This document shows, in pieces, positions 7,034 through 15,491 of a stretch of 64,000 nucleotides of DNA; position 1 is the first letter of the stretch; the number at the start of each line of letters is the position of its first letter. A program made the position numbers and the translations under genes. Location: contig NZ_FQZS01000011.1 in assembly GCF_900142105.1 (NCBI RefSeq), positions 1 to 64,000 of the forward strand. The letters are read 5' to 3'. The DNA is from Lutispora thermophila DSM 19022 (GTDB lineage: Bacteria; Bacillota; Clostridia; Lutisporales; Lutisporaceae). The notes below the pieces were generated by a model, which worked only from the letters and a program-made list of their open reading frames with translations, ran no database searches and was not told the origin of the DNA.

Positions 7034-8113
7034 ATGAAAGATAGGGTAATAATAGGAATGAGCGGTGGCGTAGACAGTTCAGTCGCCGCTTATCTTCTTA
7101 AAAAGCAAGGTTATGAAGTTATTGGAATCACGATGAAGCTAAGAAGTAATGATGATTTTGAACAGGATAGTGGAAGAGATAGCTGCTGCTCTTTATCTTC
7201 TGTTGATGATGCAAGAAGGGTATGCGATAAATTGAATATACCTTTTTATGTGATCAATTTCACTGAAATATTTGAAGAAAAGGTAGTTAATTATTTTATT
7301 AATGAATATTTTGCTGGAAGAACTCCCAACCCTTGCATCGCATGCAATAAATATTTAAAATTTGATGCTTTGTTAAAAAAAGCTGATGCTTTAGAAGCAA
7401 AATATGTTGCTACAGGTCATTATGCCAGAATCATACACGAAAAAAAACTCAATAGATATTTAATAAAAAAATCTGCTACCGCCACAAAGGATCAAACATA
7501 TGTGTTATACAACCTGTCACAAAGTCAGCTTGAAAGAATTTTGATGCCATTAGGAGATTATACTAAAGAAGAAACAAGAAAGATTGCAGATGAACTTGAT
7601 CTGGATGTTGCAAATAAACCTGATAGCCAGGAGATATGTTTTATAGAAGATAATGACTATGGCAAGTTCTTAGAAAATAAAAGAGGAGATAAAATAAAAC
7701 CAGGCAAATTCGTTGATACTAAAGGCAATGTTTTAGGTACCCATAGAGGTATAGTCCACTATACTATAGGCCAGAGAAAAGGATTAGGCATTGCTCTAGG
7801 CAAACCGATGTATGTTGTAGATATTATTCCCGAGAAAAATCTAGTTATCTTGGGTGAAGAAGATGAAGTTTTTAAAAATGAATTATTAGCAACAGCTGCA
7901 AACTTTCTTCCTTTCGATACACTACAGCATCCTATGAGAGCTAAAGCAAAGATAAGATATAGTGCTAAAGAAAGCAGTGCATGGGCTATACCAACAGGTG
8001 ATAACAGATTTAAATTAATTTTTGATGAACCTCAGAGAGCCATTACGCCTGGTCAGGCTGTAGTATTATATCAAGATGATTATTTGATTGGCGGCGGTGT
8101 AATAGTAAAGTAA
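7034..8113 (+). CDS. mnmA: tRNA-specific 2-thiouridylase
   Basis: MnmA (TrmU) adds sulfur to U34 of Lys, Glu and Gln tRNAs, using persulfide from IscS. The PP-loop GMSGGVDSSVAAYLL is close to the N-terminus; the catalytic cysteines are in NPCIACNKYLKFD and SQEICFIED; C-terminal motifs TIGQRKGLGIA and AITPGQAVVLY are present. I place the start at ATG 7034, 7 bases after TAGGTG, giving 359 residues; GTG 7025 and TTG 7031 are alternatives in the same frame. Last gene of the isc operon. Confidence 0.95.
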   Translation: MKDRVIIGMSGGVDSSVAAYLLKKQGYEVIGITMKLRSNDDFEQDSGRDSCCSLSSVDDARRVCDKLNIPFYVINFTEIFEEKVVNYFINEYFAGRTPNPCIACNKYLKFDALLKKADALEAKYVATGHYARIIHEKKLNRYLIKKSATATKDQTYVLYNLSQSQLERILMPLGDYTKEETRKIADELDLDVANKPDSQEICFIEDNDYGKFLENKRGDKIKPGKFVDTKGNVLGTHRGIVHYTIGQRKGLGIALGKPMYVVDIIPEKNLVILGEEDEVFKNELLATAANFLPFDTLQHPMRAKAKIRYSAKESSAWAIPTGDNRFKLIFDEPQRAITPGQAVVLYQDDYLIGGGVIVK

Positions 8114-8188
8114 GGTAGAAGTATAAAAAAACCTTTAAAAGCTAATATTATTGTCAAGAAATCAAATAAGCTTTTGGAGGTGAAGATT

Positions 8189-8392
8189 ATGGCTGATGAC
8201 AAAATGAACACAAGGGATTGCTTACAAAGAGCGTGGATGAATACAATGGAACTAGTTCGAGATTTCGAAATGTATTCCAAAAGAATTGAGGATGAAGAGG
8301 TTTCAGAGGTTTTTAAAAAGCTTGCAGAGCAGCAGGGAATGCAGGCATCAAATCTAAGAGAGCTGTATCAGAAATATGATAAAAATTTATAA
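8189..8392 (+). CDS. Small helical protein, unknown function
   Basis: A 67-residue, mostly alpha-helical acidic/basic protein (for example NTMELVRDFEMYSKRIEDEE and FKKLAEQQGMQASNLREL). The pattern of Tyr, Glu and Gln in two amphipathic helices is reminiscent of half a rubrerythrin or coat-protein (CotF-like) helical pair, but no metal-binding ExxH is seen. ATG 8189 follows GGAGGTGAAGATT. It is 75 bases after mnmA and has its own terminator. Confidence 0.7.
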   Translation: MADDKMNTRDCLQRAWMNTMELVRDFEMYSKRIEDEEVSEVFKKLAEQQGMQASNLRELYQKYDKNL

Positions 8393-8415
8393 AGACCGGT
8401 AAGCGGTCTTTTTTT
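8392..8415 (+). terminator. Rho-independent terminator
   Basis: Stem AAGACCG (8392-8398) with CGGTCTT (8404-8410), then a run of T. It ends the mnmA-small-protein unit. Confidence 0.9.
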
Positions 8416-8691
8416 ATATGAATAAAATCTTTCTAGGGTATTATTAACTTTTCAAATTATAATTTCTTAAGCAAAAAGCTACCATGAATAAAAGTGCTTG
8501 CATAAAAGTTATTTACTTTTAATATAAATTTGAACTTATTAATACTCGCAAATTATTACATTGTCAAATATTCTGAAAAAGACATTTTTCTTTTTTACTA
8601 AATACTTATCAATTCTGAATAAATTAGCAATCATTTTTTCCTTTAATATTACAAATCATAATTATAAGTAAAACTATTGGGGGTTCAAACG
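8416..8691. other. AT-rich intergenic region, nothing recognised
   Basis: No reading frame of note, no strong hairpin and no clear promoter apart from generic AT-rich hexamers. A GGGGG ribosome site at its end belongs to the next gene. Confidence 0.5.
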
Positions 8692-9222
8692 TTGATAAAA
8701 TGCAGCGAAATTATTGATAAACCAATATTCTATAATGACAAAAATGAATATTTTTCCATGGTTAATGATGTTATTCTTGATAAAAATTCAAACAAGATTT
8801 TAGGCTTTACATGGAAAAAAAAGCTCATCAGAAAAGAGTATGAAATATTTTTATTTGATGATTTACTGCTTATTGGTAGCAATGGGCTTTATGTCAAAAA
8901 AAATATCAAAGCAAAGCTTTTCGATTATAATAATGAAAAACATTATATTTTATCATATATACATGATATTTTAAACAAAATAATTCTAAATCCGGATGGT
9001 GAGCTTATAGGTATAGTACGTGATATGATATTGGATATAGATAGAGGGTATTGTGTAGGCTTTGAGTTTTCTGAAGGTTATATCGATGATCTTATAAGCG
9101 GAAGAAAGCTAATATCAGCAGGTTTTGGATATAGTATTGATTCAGAAGCTTTGATACTATATGACAGTAGCATAATACAACCACAAGGAAGAGGTTTGCT
9201 TAACTTAAATAAGTTCACATAA
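8692..9222 (+). CDS. PRC-barrel domain protein
   Basis: A 176-residue protein with two PRC-barrel-like units: SEIIDKPIFYND with MVNDVILDKNSNKILGFTW, and KIILNPDGELIGIVRDMIL with GYCVGFEFSEG. PRC-barrels are small beta modules used in ribosome-maturation factors and in clostridial and bacillar sporulation or photosynthesis proteins; the specific role here is unknown. No membrane segment. TTG 8692 is the best start because GGGGG lies 7 bases before it; TTG 8677 upstream would overlap that site. It is followed closely by a permease gene. Confidence 0.8.
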   Translation: MIKCSEIIDKPIFYNDKNEYFSMVNDVILDKNSNKILGFTWKKKLIRKEYEIFLFDDLLLIGSNGLYVKKNIKAKLFDYNNEKHYILSYIHDILNKIILNPDGELIGIVRDMILDIDRGYCVGFEFSEGYIDDLISGRKLISAGFGYSIDSEALILYDSSIIQPQGRGLLNLNKFT

Positions 9223-9241
9223 AAATTATGGAATGGTGTAT

Positions 9242-10288
9242 ATGATAGATAACATTAAAGATAGGATATTACTATATAAACTAATTAAATATGTTGTTAT
9301 TATTCTATTGCTTCTATTTTTAGTAAAAAATAGACAGTTTTTATCAGAAATAGTGAGTCCTTTTATAATATCAGCTCTTCTTGCCTATCTTTTAAATCCT
9401 ATTGTACATTATTTTGAAAAGAGAGGATTCAAAAGAATATATAGCGTTGTTTTAGTATATGCTTTTTTTCTATGTCTGGCAATTATATTTGGATTGGTAA
9501 TTATACCAAGACTATTTAAAGATGTATCTGTACTTGTAGAAAACATACCTAACTACATGAAGCAATATGATAATTTATACCAGAAGTTTCAGAATGGATT
9601 TATAAACAGCAATTTGCCCCAAGGTATTAAGGATATAATTGATGATAATATAATGCTTCTTCAGAATATGATACTATCTTTTCTACATAAAGTAGCAGAT
9701 TCAATAATAAATTTCTTTTCTCAGCTGTTTAACTTTATTATCGTACCAGTGCTAACATTTTACATGCTTAAAGATTCCGCATATTTTAAAAATCAATTGA
9801 TTCTAATTTTACCAAAATCAAAGAGAAATAAAATTATGCAACTTTTTAGGGATATTGATAATGTTTTCGGAAAATATATTAGAGGACAGATATTTGTATG
9901 CTCAGTGGTTGGAATCCTCACCACAATAGCGTTGTTGGTAATAAAAGTTAAGTATTCGTTGACGTTAGGAATGTTTGCAAGTGTATCAAATATAATTCCA
10001 TATTTTGGACCAATAATAGGCATGATTCCTACAGTAATATTGGCTCTACTCGATTCTCCCACAAAAGCTTTCTATGCTGCAGGAGCTTATATATTGGTTC
10101 AGCAATTAGAAAGCGGTATTATCACTCCTAAGATAATAGGAGAAAGTGTAGGAATACATCCTGTTTATGTAATTATGGCTTTACTAATTGGAGGAAGGAT
10201 ATTGGGAATTATTGGAATGTTGATAGCTGTACCTTTTGCCGCAGTTATAAAACTATGTTTAAGGCACTTTCTAAAAAACTATCTATAA
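9242..10288 (+). CDS. AI-2E (PerM/TqsA) family transporter
   Basis: An integral membrane protein with the AI-2E transporter layout: N-terminal pair of membrane helices (YVVIILLLLFLVK; IVSPFIISALLAYLLNP), a long soluble coiled segment, then a C-terminal bundle with the family signatures IKVKYSLTLGMFASVSNII, PYFGPIIGMIP, GIITPKIIGESVGIHP and GGRILGIIGMLIAVPFAA. Members export small molecules or sodium; the substrate cannot be told here. 348 residues from ATG 9242 (GGTG upstream); ATG 9233 is possible but lacks a ribosome site. Confidence 0.9.
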   Translation: MIDNIKDRILLYKLIKYVVIILLLLFLVKNRQFLSEIVSPFIISALLAYLLNPIVHYFEKRGFKRIYSVVLVYAFFLCLAIIFGLVIIPRLFKDVSVLVENIPNYMKQYDNLYQKFQNGFINSNLPQGIKDIIDDNIMLLQNMILSFLHKVADSIINFFSQLFNFIIVPVLTFYMLKDSAYFKNQLILILPKSKRNKIMQLFRDIDNVFGKYIRGQIFVCSVVGILTTIALLVIKVKYSLTLGMFASVSNIIPYFGPIIGMIPTVILALLDSPTKAFYAAGAYILVQQLESGIITPKIIGESVGIHPVYVIMALLIGGRILGIIGMLIAVPFAAVIKLCLRHFLKNYL

Positions 10289-10309
10289 TAGTTTATATAT
10301 ACCAAGAAG

Positions 10310-10338
10310 TTGACAAAAATTGTGTAATAATATATAAT
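10310..10338 (+). promoter_or_regulatory. Consensus sigma-A promoter
   Basis: TTGACA (10310-10315), 17-base spacer, TATAAT (10333-10338): a perfect match at both hexamers. It drives the leader ahead of alaS, with a start expected near 10345. Confidence 0.85.
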
Positions 10339-10344
10339 CTTTCT

Positions 10345-10428
10345 ATTAAATAAGTTAATATTATGCTGAAAAGCAATATGATACATCCCGTGGAATCGGC
10401 TTCATCCCAATAGGGATGAAGATTTTTT
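10345..10428 (+). ncRNA. Short leader RNA or sRNA ending in a terminator before alaS
   Basis: Transcription from the 10310 promoter would reach a strong terminator (arms CTTCATCCC at 10400-10408 and GGGATGAAG at 10413-10421, then ATTTTTT) after about 80 bases. Inside the leader is a second copy of CATCCC (10384-10389) that could pair with the GGGATG arm instead, so two exclusive folds are possible. No T-box sequence is present. It could be an attenuator for alaS or a free small RNA. Confidence 0.5.
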
Positions 10429-10481
10429 ATCATTTATAAGAAAGTATAAATTTCCTTAGTATATGCTATTCTATGCATTTC

Positions 10482-10528
10482 AAGAAAGGCTTCCTTGATT
10501 TAAAGTTTATCCAATGGAAGCCTTTCTT
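10482..10528 (+). repeat. 13-bp hairpin, copy 1 of a dispersed GGCTTCC element
   Basis: Arms AAGAAAGGCTTCC (10482-10494) and GGAAGCCTTTCTT (10516-10528) are perfect complements around 21 bases. The core AAGGCTTCCTTGAT occurs again at 13591. It lies 27 bases before alaS, so any alaS transcript from the upstream promoter passes through it. Confidence 0.7.
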
Positions 10529-10555
10529 ACCTATACATTTTAAAGGAGGATAACA

Positions 10556-13189
10556 ATGGAGAAACTAGGGTTAAATGAAATAAGAGAAAAATTTCTTAGC
10601 TTTTTCGAGACTAAAGAACATTTGAGACTAAAAAGTGCATCCTTAATTCCAGAAAAGGATAAGAGTCTTCTATTGATAAATTCTGGCATGGCACCGCTTA
10701 AACCATATTTCACTGGACAAGAAGTTCCTCCAAAAAAGAGGGTCACAACATGTCAAAAGTGTATAAGGACACCGGATATTGAGAGGGTAGGAAAAACAGC
10801 ACGTCATGGTACCTTTTTTGAGATGCTTGGCAATTTTTCATTTGGTGATTATTTTAAAAGTGAAGCAATATCCTGGGCATGGGAATTTTGTACTCAATGG
10901 CTAAAGATGCCTGAAGAAAGATTATGGGTAACAATATATCAGGATGATGATGAAGCCTTTGAGATATGGAATAAAAAAATCGGTTTGGCTTCTGAGAGAA
11001 TAGTGAGAATGGGAAAAGAAGACAATTTCTGGGAAATTGGTCTTGGCCCCTGTGGACCTTGCTCAGAAATATACTTTGATCGTGGCGAAAAATATGGCTG
11101 TGGCAAACCAGATTGTAAGATCGGTTGTGATTGTGACAGATATATAGAGTTTTGGAACTTAGTATTCACTCAATTTGATAAGGATGAGGAAGGAAATTAT
11201 AATAAACTCGCTAAGCCCAATATTGACACTGGTATGGGCTTAGAAAGAATGTCTGTCATAATGCAAGATGTTTATAATATTTTCGAAATAGATACCATTA
11301 GACATACATTAGATTATATTTGCTCCTTAGCAGGAGTAGAATATGGTAAGGACCCAACTAAAGATGTGTCCATTAGAGTTATAACAGACCACATAAGAAG
11401 TGTAACTTTCCTTGTTTCCGATGGAGTTCTTCCTAGCAATGAAGGCAGAGGATATGTTCTGAGAAGGCTATTAAGAAGAGGTGCAAGGCATGGAAAACTT
11501 CTTGGATTCAAAGGACCATTCTTAAGCATGGTATCTAAAAAAGTTATAGAAGCATACCATCAGGCATATCCTGAGCTAAAGGAAAAGGAAAAATACATTC
11601 AAAATATCATAAAAATTGAAGAAGAAAGATTTGAAGAAACCTTAGAGCAAGGATTAGAGAAACTTCAAGAATATATAAAGCTAATGAATGGAACTGATAC
11701 CCTATCTGGAGAAGCTGCTTTTAAATTGTATGACACATATGGTTTTCCACTAGATTTAACTAAGGATATGTTAGAAGAACATGGTCTAAAGGTAGATGAG
11801 GAAGCCTTCATAGAAGAAATGGAGCGTCAAAGAAAAAGAGCAAGAACTGCAAGAGGAGATAATGAAGCAGAAGGATGGAAAGAAGATATTTATTCCAAGC
11901 TTGATAAAAACATAAAAACCACTTTTGTTGGATATGATAATCTAAGCTATCCTAGTATTATAAAGGCAATAATTGCAGATAATACTATAGTTGATAAAGC
12001 TTCAGAGGGTATGGATATAGGGATAATACTTTCAGAGACACCATTTTATGCTGAAAGTGGTGGGCAGGTAGCTGATACGGGTGTAATAAAAGGTTTAGGT
12101 TTTAAACTTCATGTTTATGACTGTAAAAAAGTAACAGGAGGAAGGTTTGTTCATCATTGTAAAGTTACAGAAGGTCAAGTTGCAGTAGATGATTCTTGTA
12201 CAGCTCATGTGGATAAAAAGCGAAGGTTAGCTACTGCAAGAAATCACTCTGTAACACATTTGCTTCACAAAGCATTAAGAGATGTTCTTGGAACTCATGT
12301 TGAACAAGCAGGTTCACTTGTTGAAAAAGACAGATTAAGATTTGATTTTACTCATTTTAAAGCCATGACTGGTGAAGAATTAGCTAAAGTTGAAAGAGAA
12401 GTAAACTCCGCCATATGGAAAAGTATGGATATAACTATATCCGAAGTTACTATTGATGAAGCAAAAGCCATGGGAGCAATGGCATTGTTTGGAGAAAAGT
12501 ATGGCGATATTGTGAGAGTGGTAAAAATGGGTGACTATAGCATTGAATTATGCGGTGGTACCCATATGACCAACACAAGCCAGATTGGCATGTTTAAAAT
12601 AATAAGTGAAAGTGGTATAGCTGCAGGTATTAGGAGAATAGAAGCCATAACAGGTGAAGCATTGTATGAGTACCTGTTGCGCAAAGAAAACATAATTCAG
12701 GATGCTTGTTCTAAATTAAAAACAAATGAGGACGAACTCATAAAAAAAATAGAACATACACTAAAAGAAAACAAAGATTATGAAAAAGAAATCCAAATCT
12801 TAAAAGATAGAATTGCTGATACTTCTATTAATGATTATTTATCCAAGGCCAAAGAAATAGGAAATATTAAATATATTGTTTTAGATGCTAATTCATCAAG
12901 CATTGAGGACATGCGAGCTTTGGGAGATAAGTTAAAAGAAAAATTAAGAAGTGGCATAGTCATATTATATTCAATGGGCAGTGATAAGACGACTATTCTT
13001 GCTATGGCATCAAAGCAAGCATTATCTTTAGGAGTGCATGCAGGAAACATAATTAAAGAAATAACAAAGCTTGGTAATGGTAGCGGCGGTGGAAGACCTG
13101 ATATGGCTCAAGGCGGAATAAAAGATAATAGTAAGTTGGATGAAATAAAAGAAGCTATACCTATGATACTTAAAAAGCAAATAGAATAA
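10556..13189 (+). CDS. alaS: Alanyl-tRNA synthetase
   Basis: Charges tRNA-Ala and removes misactivated Ser and Gly. The 877-residue product has the full family architecture: class II catalytic core (KPYFTGQEVPPKKRVTTCQ, RTPDIERVGKTARHGTFFEM, with GLGPCGPCSE), tRNA recognition domain, editing domain with zinc motifs HSVTHLLHKAL and ELCGGTHMTNTSQIG, and the C-terminal DHHA1 domain ending GNGSGGGRPDMAQGG. A strong AAAGGAGG precedes ATG 10556. It is preceded by a two-hairpin leader without a T-box. The gene order alaS-ireB-ruvX is conserved in Firmicutes. Confidence 0.97.
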   Translation: MEKLGLNEIREKFLSFFETKEHLRLKSASLIPEKDKSLLLINSGMAPLKPYFTGQEVPPKKRVTTCQKCIRTPDIERVGKTARHGTFFEMLGNFSFGDYFKSEAISWAWEFCTQWLKMPEERLWVTIYQDDDEAFEIWNKKIGLASERIVRMGKEDNFWEIGLGPCGPCSEIYFDRGEKYGCGKPDCKIGCDCDRYIEFWNLVFTQFDKDEEGNYNKLAKPNIDTGMGLERMSVIMQDVYNIFEIDTIRHTLDYICSLAGVEYGKDPTKDVSIRVITDHIRSVTFLVSDGVLPSNEGRGYVLRRLLRRGARHGKLLGFKGPFLSMVSKKVIEAYHQAYPELKEKEKYIQNIIKIEEERFEETLEQGLEKLQEYIKLMNGTDTLSGEAAFKLYDTYGFPLDLTKDMLEEHGLKVDEEAFIEEMERQRKRARTARGDNEAEGWKEDIYSKLDKNIKTTFVGYDNLSYPSIIKAIIADNTIVDKASEGMDIGIILSETPFYAESGGQVADTGVIKGLGFKLHVYDCKKVTGGRFVHHCKVTEGQVAVDDSCTAHVDKKRRLATARNHSVTHLLHKALRDVLGTHVEQAGSLVEKDRLRFDFTHFKAMTGEELAKVEREVNSAIWKSMDITISEVTIDEAKAMGAMALFGEKYGDIVRVVKMGDYSIELCGGTHMTNTSQIGMFKIISESGIAAGIRRIEAITGEALYEYLLRKENIIQDACSKLKTNEDELIKKIEHTLKENKDYEKEIQILKDRIADTSINDYLSKAKEIGNIKYIVLDANSSSIEDMRALGDKLKEKLRSGIVILYSMGSDKTTILAMASKQALSLGVHAGNIIKEITKLGNGSGGGRPDMAQGGIKDNSKLDEIKEAIPMILKKQIE

Positions 13190-13255
13190 TTATGTTGAAA
13201 TATCTCCGTTGCTATATTATTATAAAGATAGTGAAATTCGGGAGGTGGTGGCATA

Positions 13256-13513
13256 ATGTGCTCTAACATTGAAGAAACCATGAAGTTTAAAGTAGAAAAG
13301 GAAAAAGAATATGAGCCCTCTGAAATACTTATAAGCGTATATAAAGCTTTATTGGAAAAGGGCTATAATCCAATAAACCAGATAGTTGGATACATACTTT
13401 CTGGAGATCCAACTTATATAACGAGTCACAATAATGCTAGAAGCCTCATAAGGAAAATGGAGAGAGACGAGCTATTGGAAGAATTGGTTAAGTCTTATGT
13501 TAAAAACATATAA
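13256..13513 (+). CDS. ireB: IreB family regulatory phosphoprotein (UPF0297)
   Basis: A small conserved Firmicutes protein; in enterococci IreB is a substrate of the PASTA kinase IreK and modulates cephalosporin resistance. The 85 residues contain the family core [41 protein letters not shown] and [17 protein letters not shown]. The N-terminal dozen residues before FKVEKEKE are a little longer than usual. GGGAGGTGG lies 8-9 bases before ATG 13256. It sits between alaS and ruvX, its normal place. Confidence 0.93.
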   Translation: MCSNIEETMKFKVEKEKEYEPSEILISVYKALLEKGYNPINQIVGYILSGDPTYITSHNNARSLIRKMERDELLEELVKSYVKNI

Positions 13514-13534
13514 AATCAATAGTTGACTAAACAG

Positions 13535-13571
13535 GCTGGAAGAAATAGAATATATTCTTCTAGCTTTTCTT
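13535..13571 (+). terminator. Terminator after ireB
   Basis: Stem GCTGGAAGAA (13535-13544) with TTCTTCTAGC (13555-13564, one G-T pair), followed by TTTTCTT. Confidence 0.7.
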
Positions 13572-13590
13572 ATAACCCATAGGACTTTCA

Positions 13591-13635
13591 AAAAGGCTTC
13601 CTTGATCGTTTGCGAGTTTTGTTGAGGAAGCCCTT
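13591..13635. repeat. Hairpin, copy 2 of the dispersed GGCTTCC element
   Basis: AAGGCTTCCT and AGGAAGCCCTT form a stem with one bulged base, around a loop of about 22 bases. The left arm and following bases (AAGGCTTCCTTGAT) are identical to the copy at 10482; the loop differs. The two copies flank the alaS-ireB pair. Confidence 0.6.
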
Positions 13636-13682
13636 CTAATTTTCAATTAGCTTTATAATACTTTGATTGTTGTGAGGGAAAA

Positions 13683-14630
13683 ATGGAATATACTAAATTA
13701 GGGAATACAAACATTATTGTATCAAAACTTTGCTTTGGAAGCCTGACTATCAGCTCTCTTCAAGCAAACCTCAGCATAAATGATGGTGCAAGGATAATTG
13801 AAGAAGCCTTTGAATACGGAGTAAACTTCATAGATACAGCAGAATTATATGAAAATTATCACTATATAAGAAAAGCAATTTCCGGTAAAAGAAATAATAT
13901 TGTTATCTCTACTAAATCCTATTCCTATTCATATGAAGGTGCTAGAAATAGTCTTGAAAAAGCTCTTAAAGAGTTGAATACAGACTATATTGATATTTTT
14001 TCACTACATGAACAAGAAAGTGAGCATACTTTAAAAGGACACAACGAGGCAATAGAATTTTTTATTAAAGCTAAGGAAAAGGGATACATAAGAGCATTTG
14101 GTATATCAACACATTACGTTGCTTGTGTTAAGGCTACATTAAAATATAATGATATTGAAGTAATACATCCCATTTATAATAAAGCTGGTTTAGGAATTGT
14201 TGATGGTTCAGTATCAGACATGGGAAATGCTATCAAAGAAGCTTATGAGGCTGGAAAAGGTATTTACACTATGAAACCTTTAGGTGGAGGAAATTTGCTA
14301 TATGATGCTAAGGAATCACTAGAATTTGTATTAAGCAATCCAAATGTCCATTCAATAGCTGTAGGAATGCAGAGCAAAGAAGAAGTAATATATAACACTA
14401 TGATATTTGAAGGTAAGAAAGTTCCCGAAAATATTAAAAATTCATTAAATAGAAAAAAAAGAAGACTATTGATAGATTTTTGGTGTGAAGGTTGTGGAGC
14501 CTGTATAGAGGCATGTCAGCAAGGAGCTTTGTACCTGAAAAATAATAGAGCTGAAGTTAATACAGAAAAATGTGTTTTATGTGGATATTGCAGCAGACGC
14601 TGTAAAGATTTTTGTATAAAGATAGTATAG
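13683..14630 (+). CDS. Aldo/keto reductase with C-terminal 4Fe-4S ferredoxin domain
   Basis: An NAD(P)H-linked oxidoreductase of the AKR superfamily in the clostridial form that carries a ferredoxin-like tail. Residues 1 to about 240 form the barrel: YTKLGNTNIIVSKLCFGS, catalytic FIDTAELYENY (Asp and Tyr), the Lys in VISTKSY, and IFSLHEQES. Near residues 265-310 are two four-Cys clusters, CEGCGACIEACQQGAL and CVLCGYCSRRCKDFC, for two 4Fe-4S centres. Substrate unknown. Weak ribosome site (GTGAGGGAAAA) before ATG 13683. Confidence 0.9.
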   Translation: MEYTKLGNTNIIVSKLCFGSLTISSLQANLSINDGARIIEEAFEYGVNFIDTAELYENYHYIRKAISGKRNNIVISTKSYSYSYEGARNSLEKALKELNTDYIDIFSLHEQESEHTLKGHNEAIEFFIKAKEKGYIRAFGISTHYVACVKATLKYNDIEVIHPIYNKAGLGIVDGSVSDMGNAIKEAYEAGKGIYTMKPLGGGNLLYDAKESLEFVLSNPNVHSIAVGMQSKEEVIYNTMIFEGKKVPENIKNSLNRKKRRLLIDFWCEGCGACIEACQQGALYLKNNRAEVNTEKCVLCGYCSRRCKDFCIKIV

Positions 14631-14660
14631 AGTGTATTTAATAGTTTTGAGGTGAATATT

Positions 14661-15080
14661 TTGAGAATCATGGGATTGGATGTAGGAGATGCAACAATAG
14701 GAGTAGCAGTAAGTGATGAACTCGGTTGTATGGCTCATGGAATTTGCACAATTCGCAGAAAAAATATCGATTACGATATAAATCAATTAGACACCATAAT
14801 AAAAGATAAACAAGTAGATAAAATAGTAATAGGTCTACCGAAAAATATGAATAATACTATTGGAGATAGAGGTAGAAAATCTATAGAATTTGGTGAAATT
14901 CTAAAAAAGCATTTTTCAAATCTTGAAATAGTATTTTGGGATGAAAGATTAACAACAGTAGCAGCTGAAAGAGCTTTATTGGAAGCTGATGTAAGCAGAA
15001 AAAACAGAAAGAAAGTTATTGACAAAATTGCTGCAACTCTTATATTACAAAGTTATATTGATGCCAAGAAAAACTCATAG
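14661..15080 (+). CDS. ruvX: RuvX/YqgF Holliday junction resolvase-like nuclease
   Basis: RNase H-fold nuclease involved in pre-16S rRNA processing and possibly junction resolution. Motifs MGLDVGDATIGVAVSD (first catalytic Asp), KIVIGLPKNMNNTIGDRG and FWDERLTTVAAERALLEADV (Glu after Asp) are the family set. Start TTG 14661, 7 bases after GAGGTG, gives 139 residues; an upstream in-frame GTG at 14652 lies in the ribosome site. Conserved partner of ireB and the DUF1292 gene that follows. Confidence 0.93.
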   Translation: MRIMGLDVGDATIGVAVSDELGCMAHGICTIRRKNIDYDINQLDTIIKDKQVDKIVIGLPKNMNNTIGDRGRKSIEFGEILKKHFSNLEIVFWDERLTTVAAERALLEADVSRKNRKKVIDKIAATLILQSYIDAKKNS

Positions 15081-15167
15081 TCTGTTGTATGTGAATATTT
15101 TGTTAGTGTTGACATAGTATGGACTGTAGGATAGAATAACATTATGTTATAGAAAGAAGGTGAAACA

Positions 15168-15449
15168 ATGAGTGATGATATGGACTTCATTGTACTGTAT
15201 GATGAAGATGGCAATGAAACTGAGTTTGAAGTTATAGCAACATTAGAGCTAGATGATAACGAATATGCTATTCTATTACCATCAGATGCAGATATTGATC
15301 CTGAATCCGATGAAGTTGATGAAGTATATGTTCTAAGAATGGAACAAGACGAAAATGGAGAAGATATTCTCGTTGGCATAGAGGATGAAGAAGAATTAAA
15401 CGATGTCATAAAAGCCTACGAAGAATTGATTAAAGATGAATCAAACTAA
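15168..15449 (+). CDS. DUF1292 acidic protein (YrzB family)
   Basis: A 93-residue very acidic protein with the DUF1292 core (IVLYDEDGNETEFEVIATLEL, DDNEYAILLPSD, YVLRMEQDENGEDILVGIEDEEE). Function unknown; it is found beside ruvX and ireB in most Firmicutes, as here. AAAGAAGGTGAAACA precedes ATG 15168. A strong terminator follows at once. Confidence 0.92.
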   Translation: MSDDMDFIVLYDEDGNETEFEVIATLELDDNEYAILLPSDADIDPESDEVDEVYVLRMEQDENGEDILVGIEDEEELNDVIKAYEELIKDESN

Positions 15450-15455
15450 AATAGC

Positions 15456-15491
15456 AATATAAAAGCGGCTTTTCAAAGCCGCTTTTATATT
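15456..15491. terminator. Bidirectional terminator between convergent genes
   Basis: A 17-bp perfect stem (15456-15472 with 15475-15491) with A-run and T-run on the outer sides (AATATAAAAGCGGC and its complement). It serves both the DUF1292 gene and the aminotransferase on the minus strand, overlapping the end of the latter. Confidence 0.9.

Noticed and set aside
10340-10556. T-box riboswitch upstream of alaS
   Set aside because: The T-box sequence (TGG.ACCGCG) and a specifier stem-loop are not present; the leader is too short for a standard T-box.
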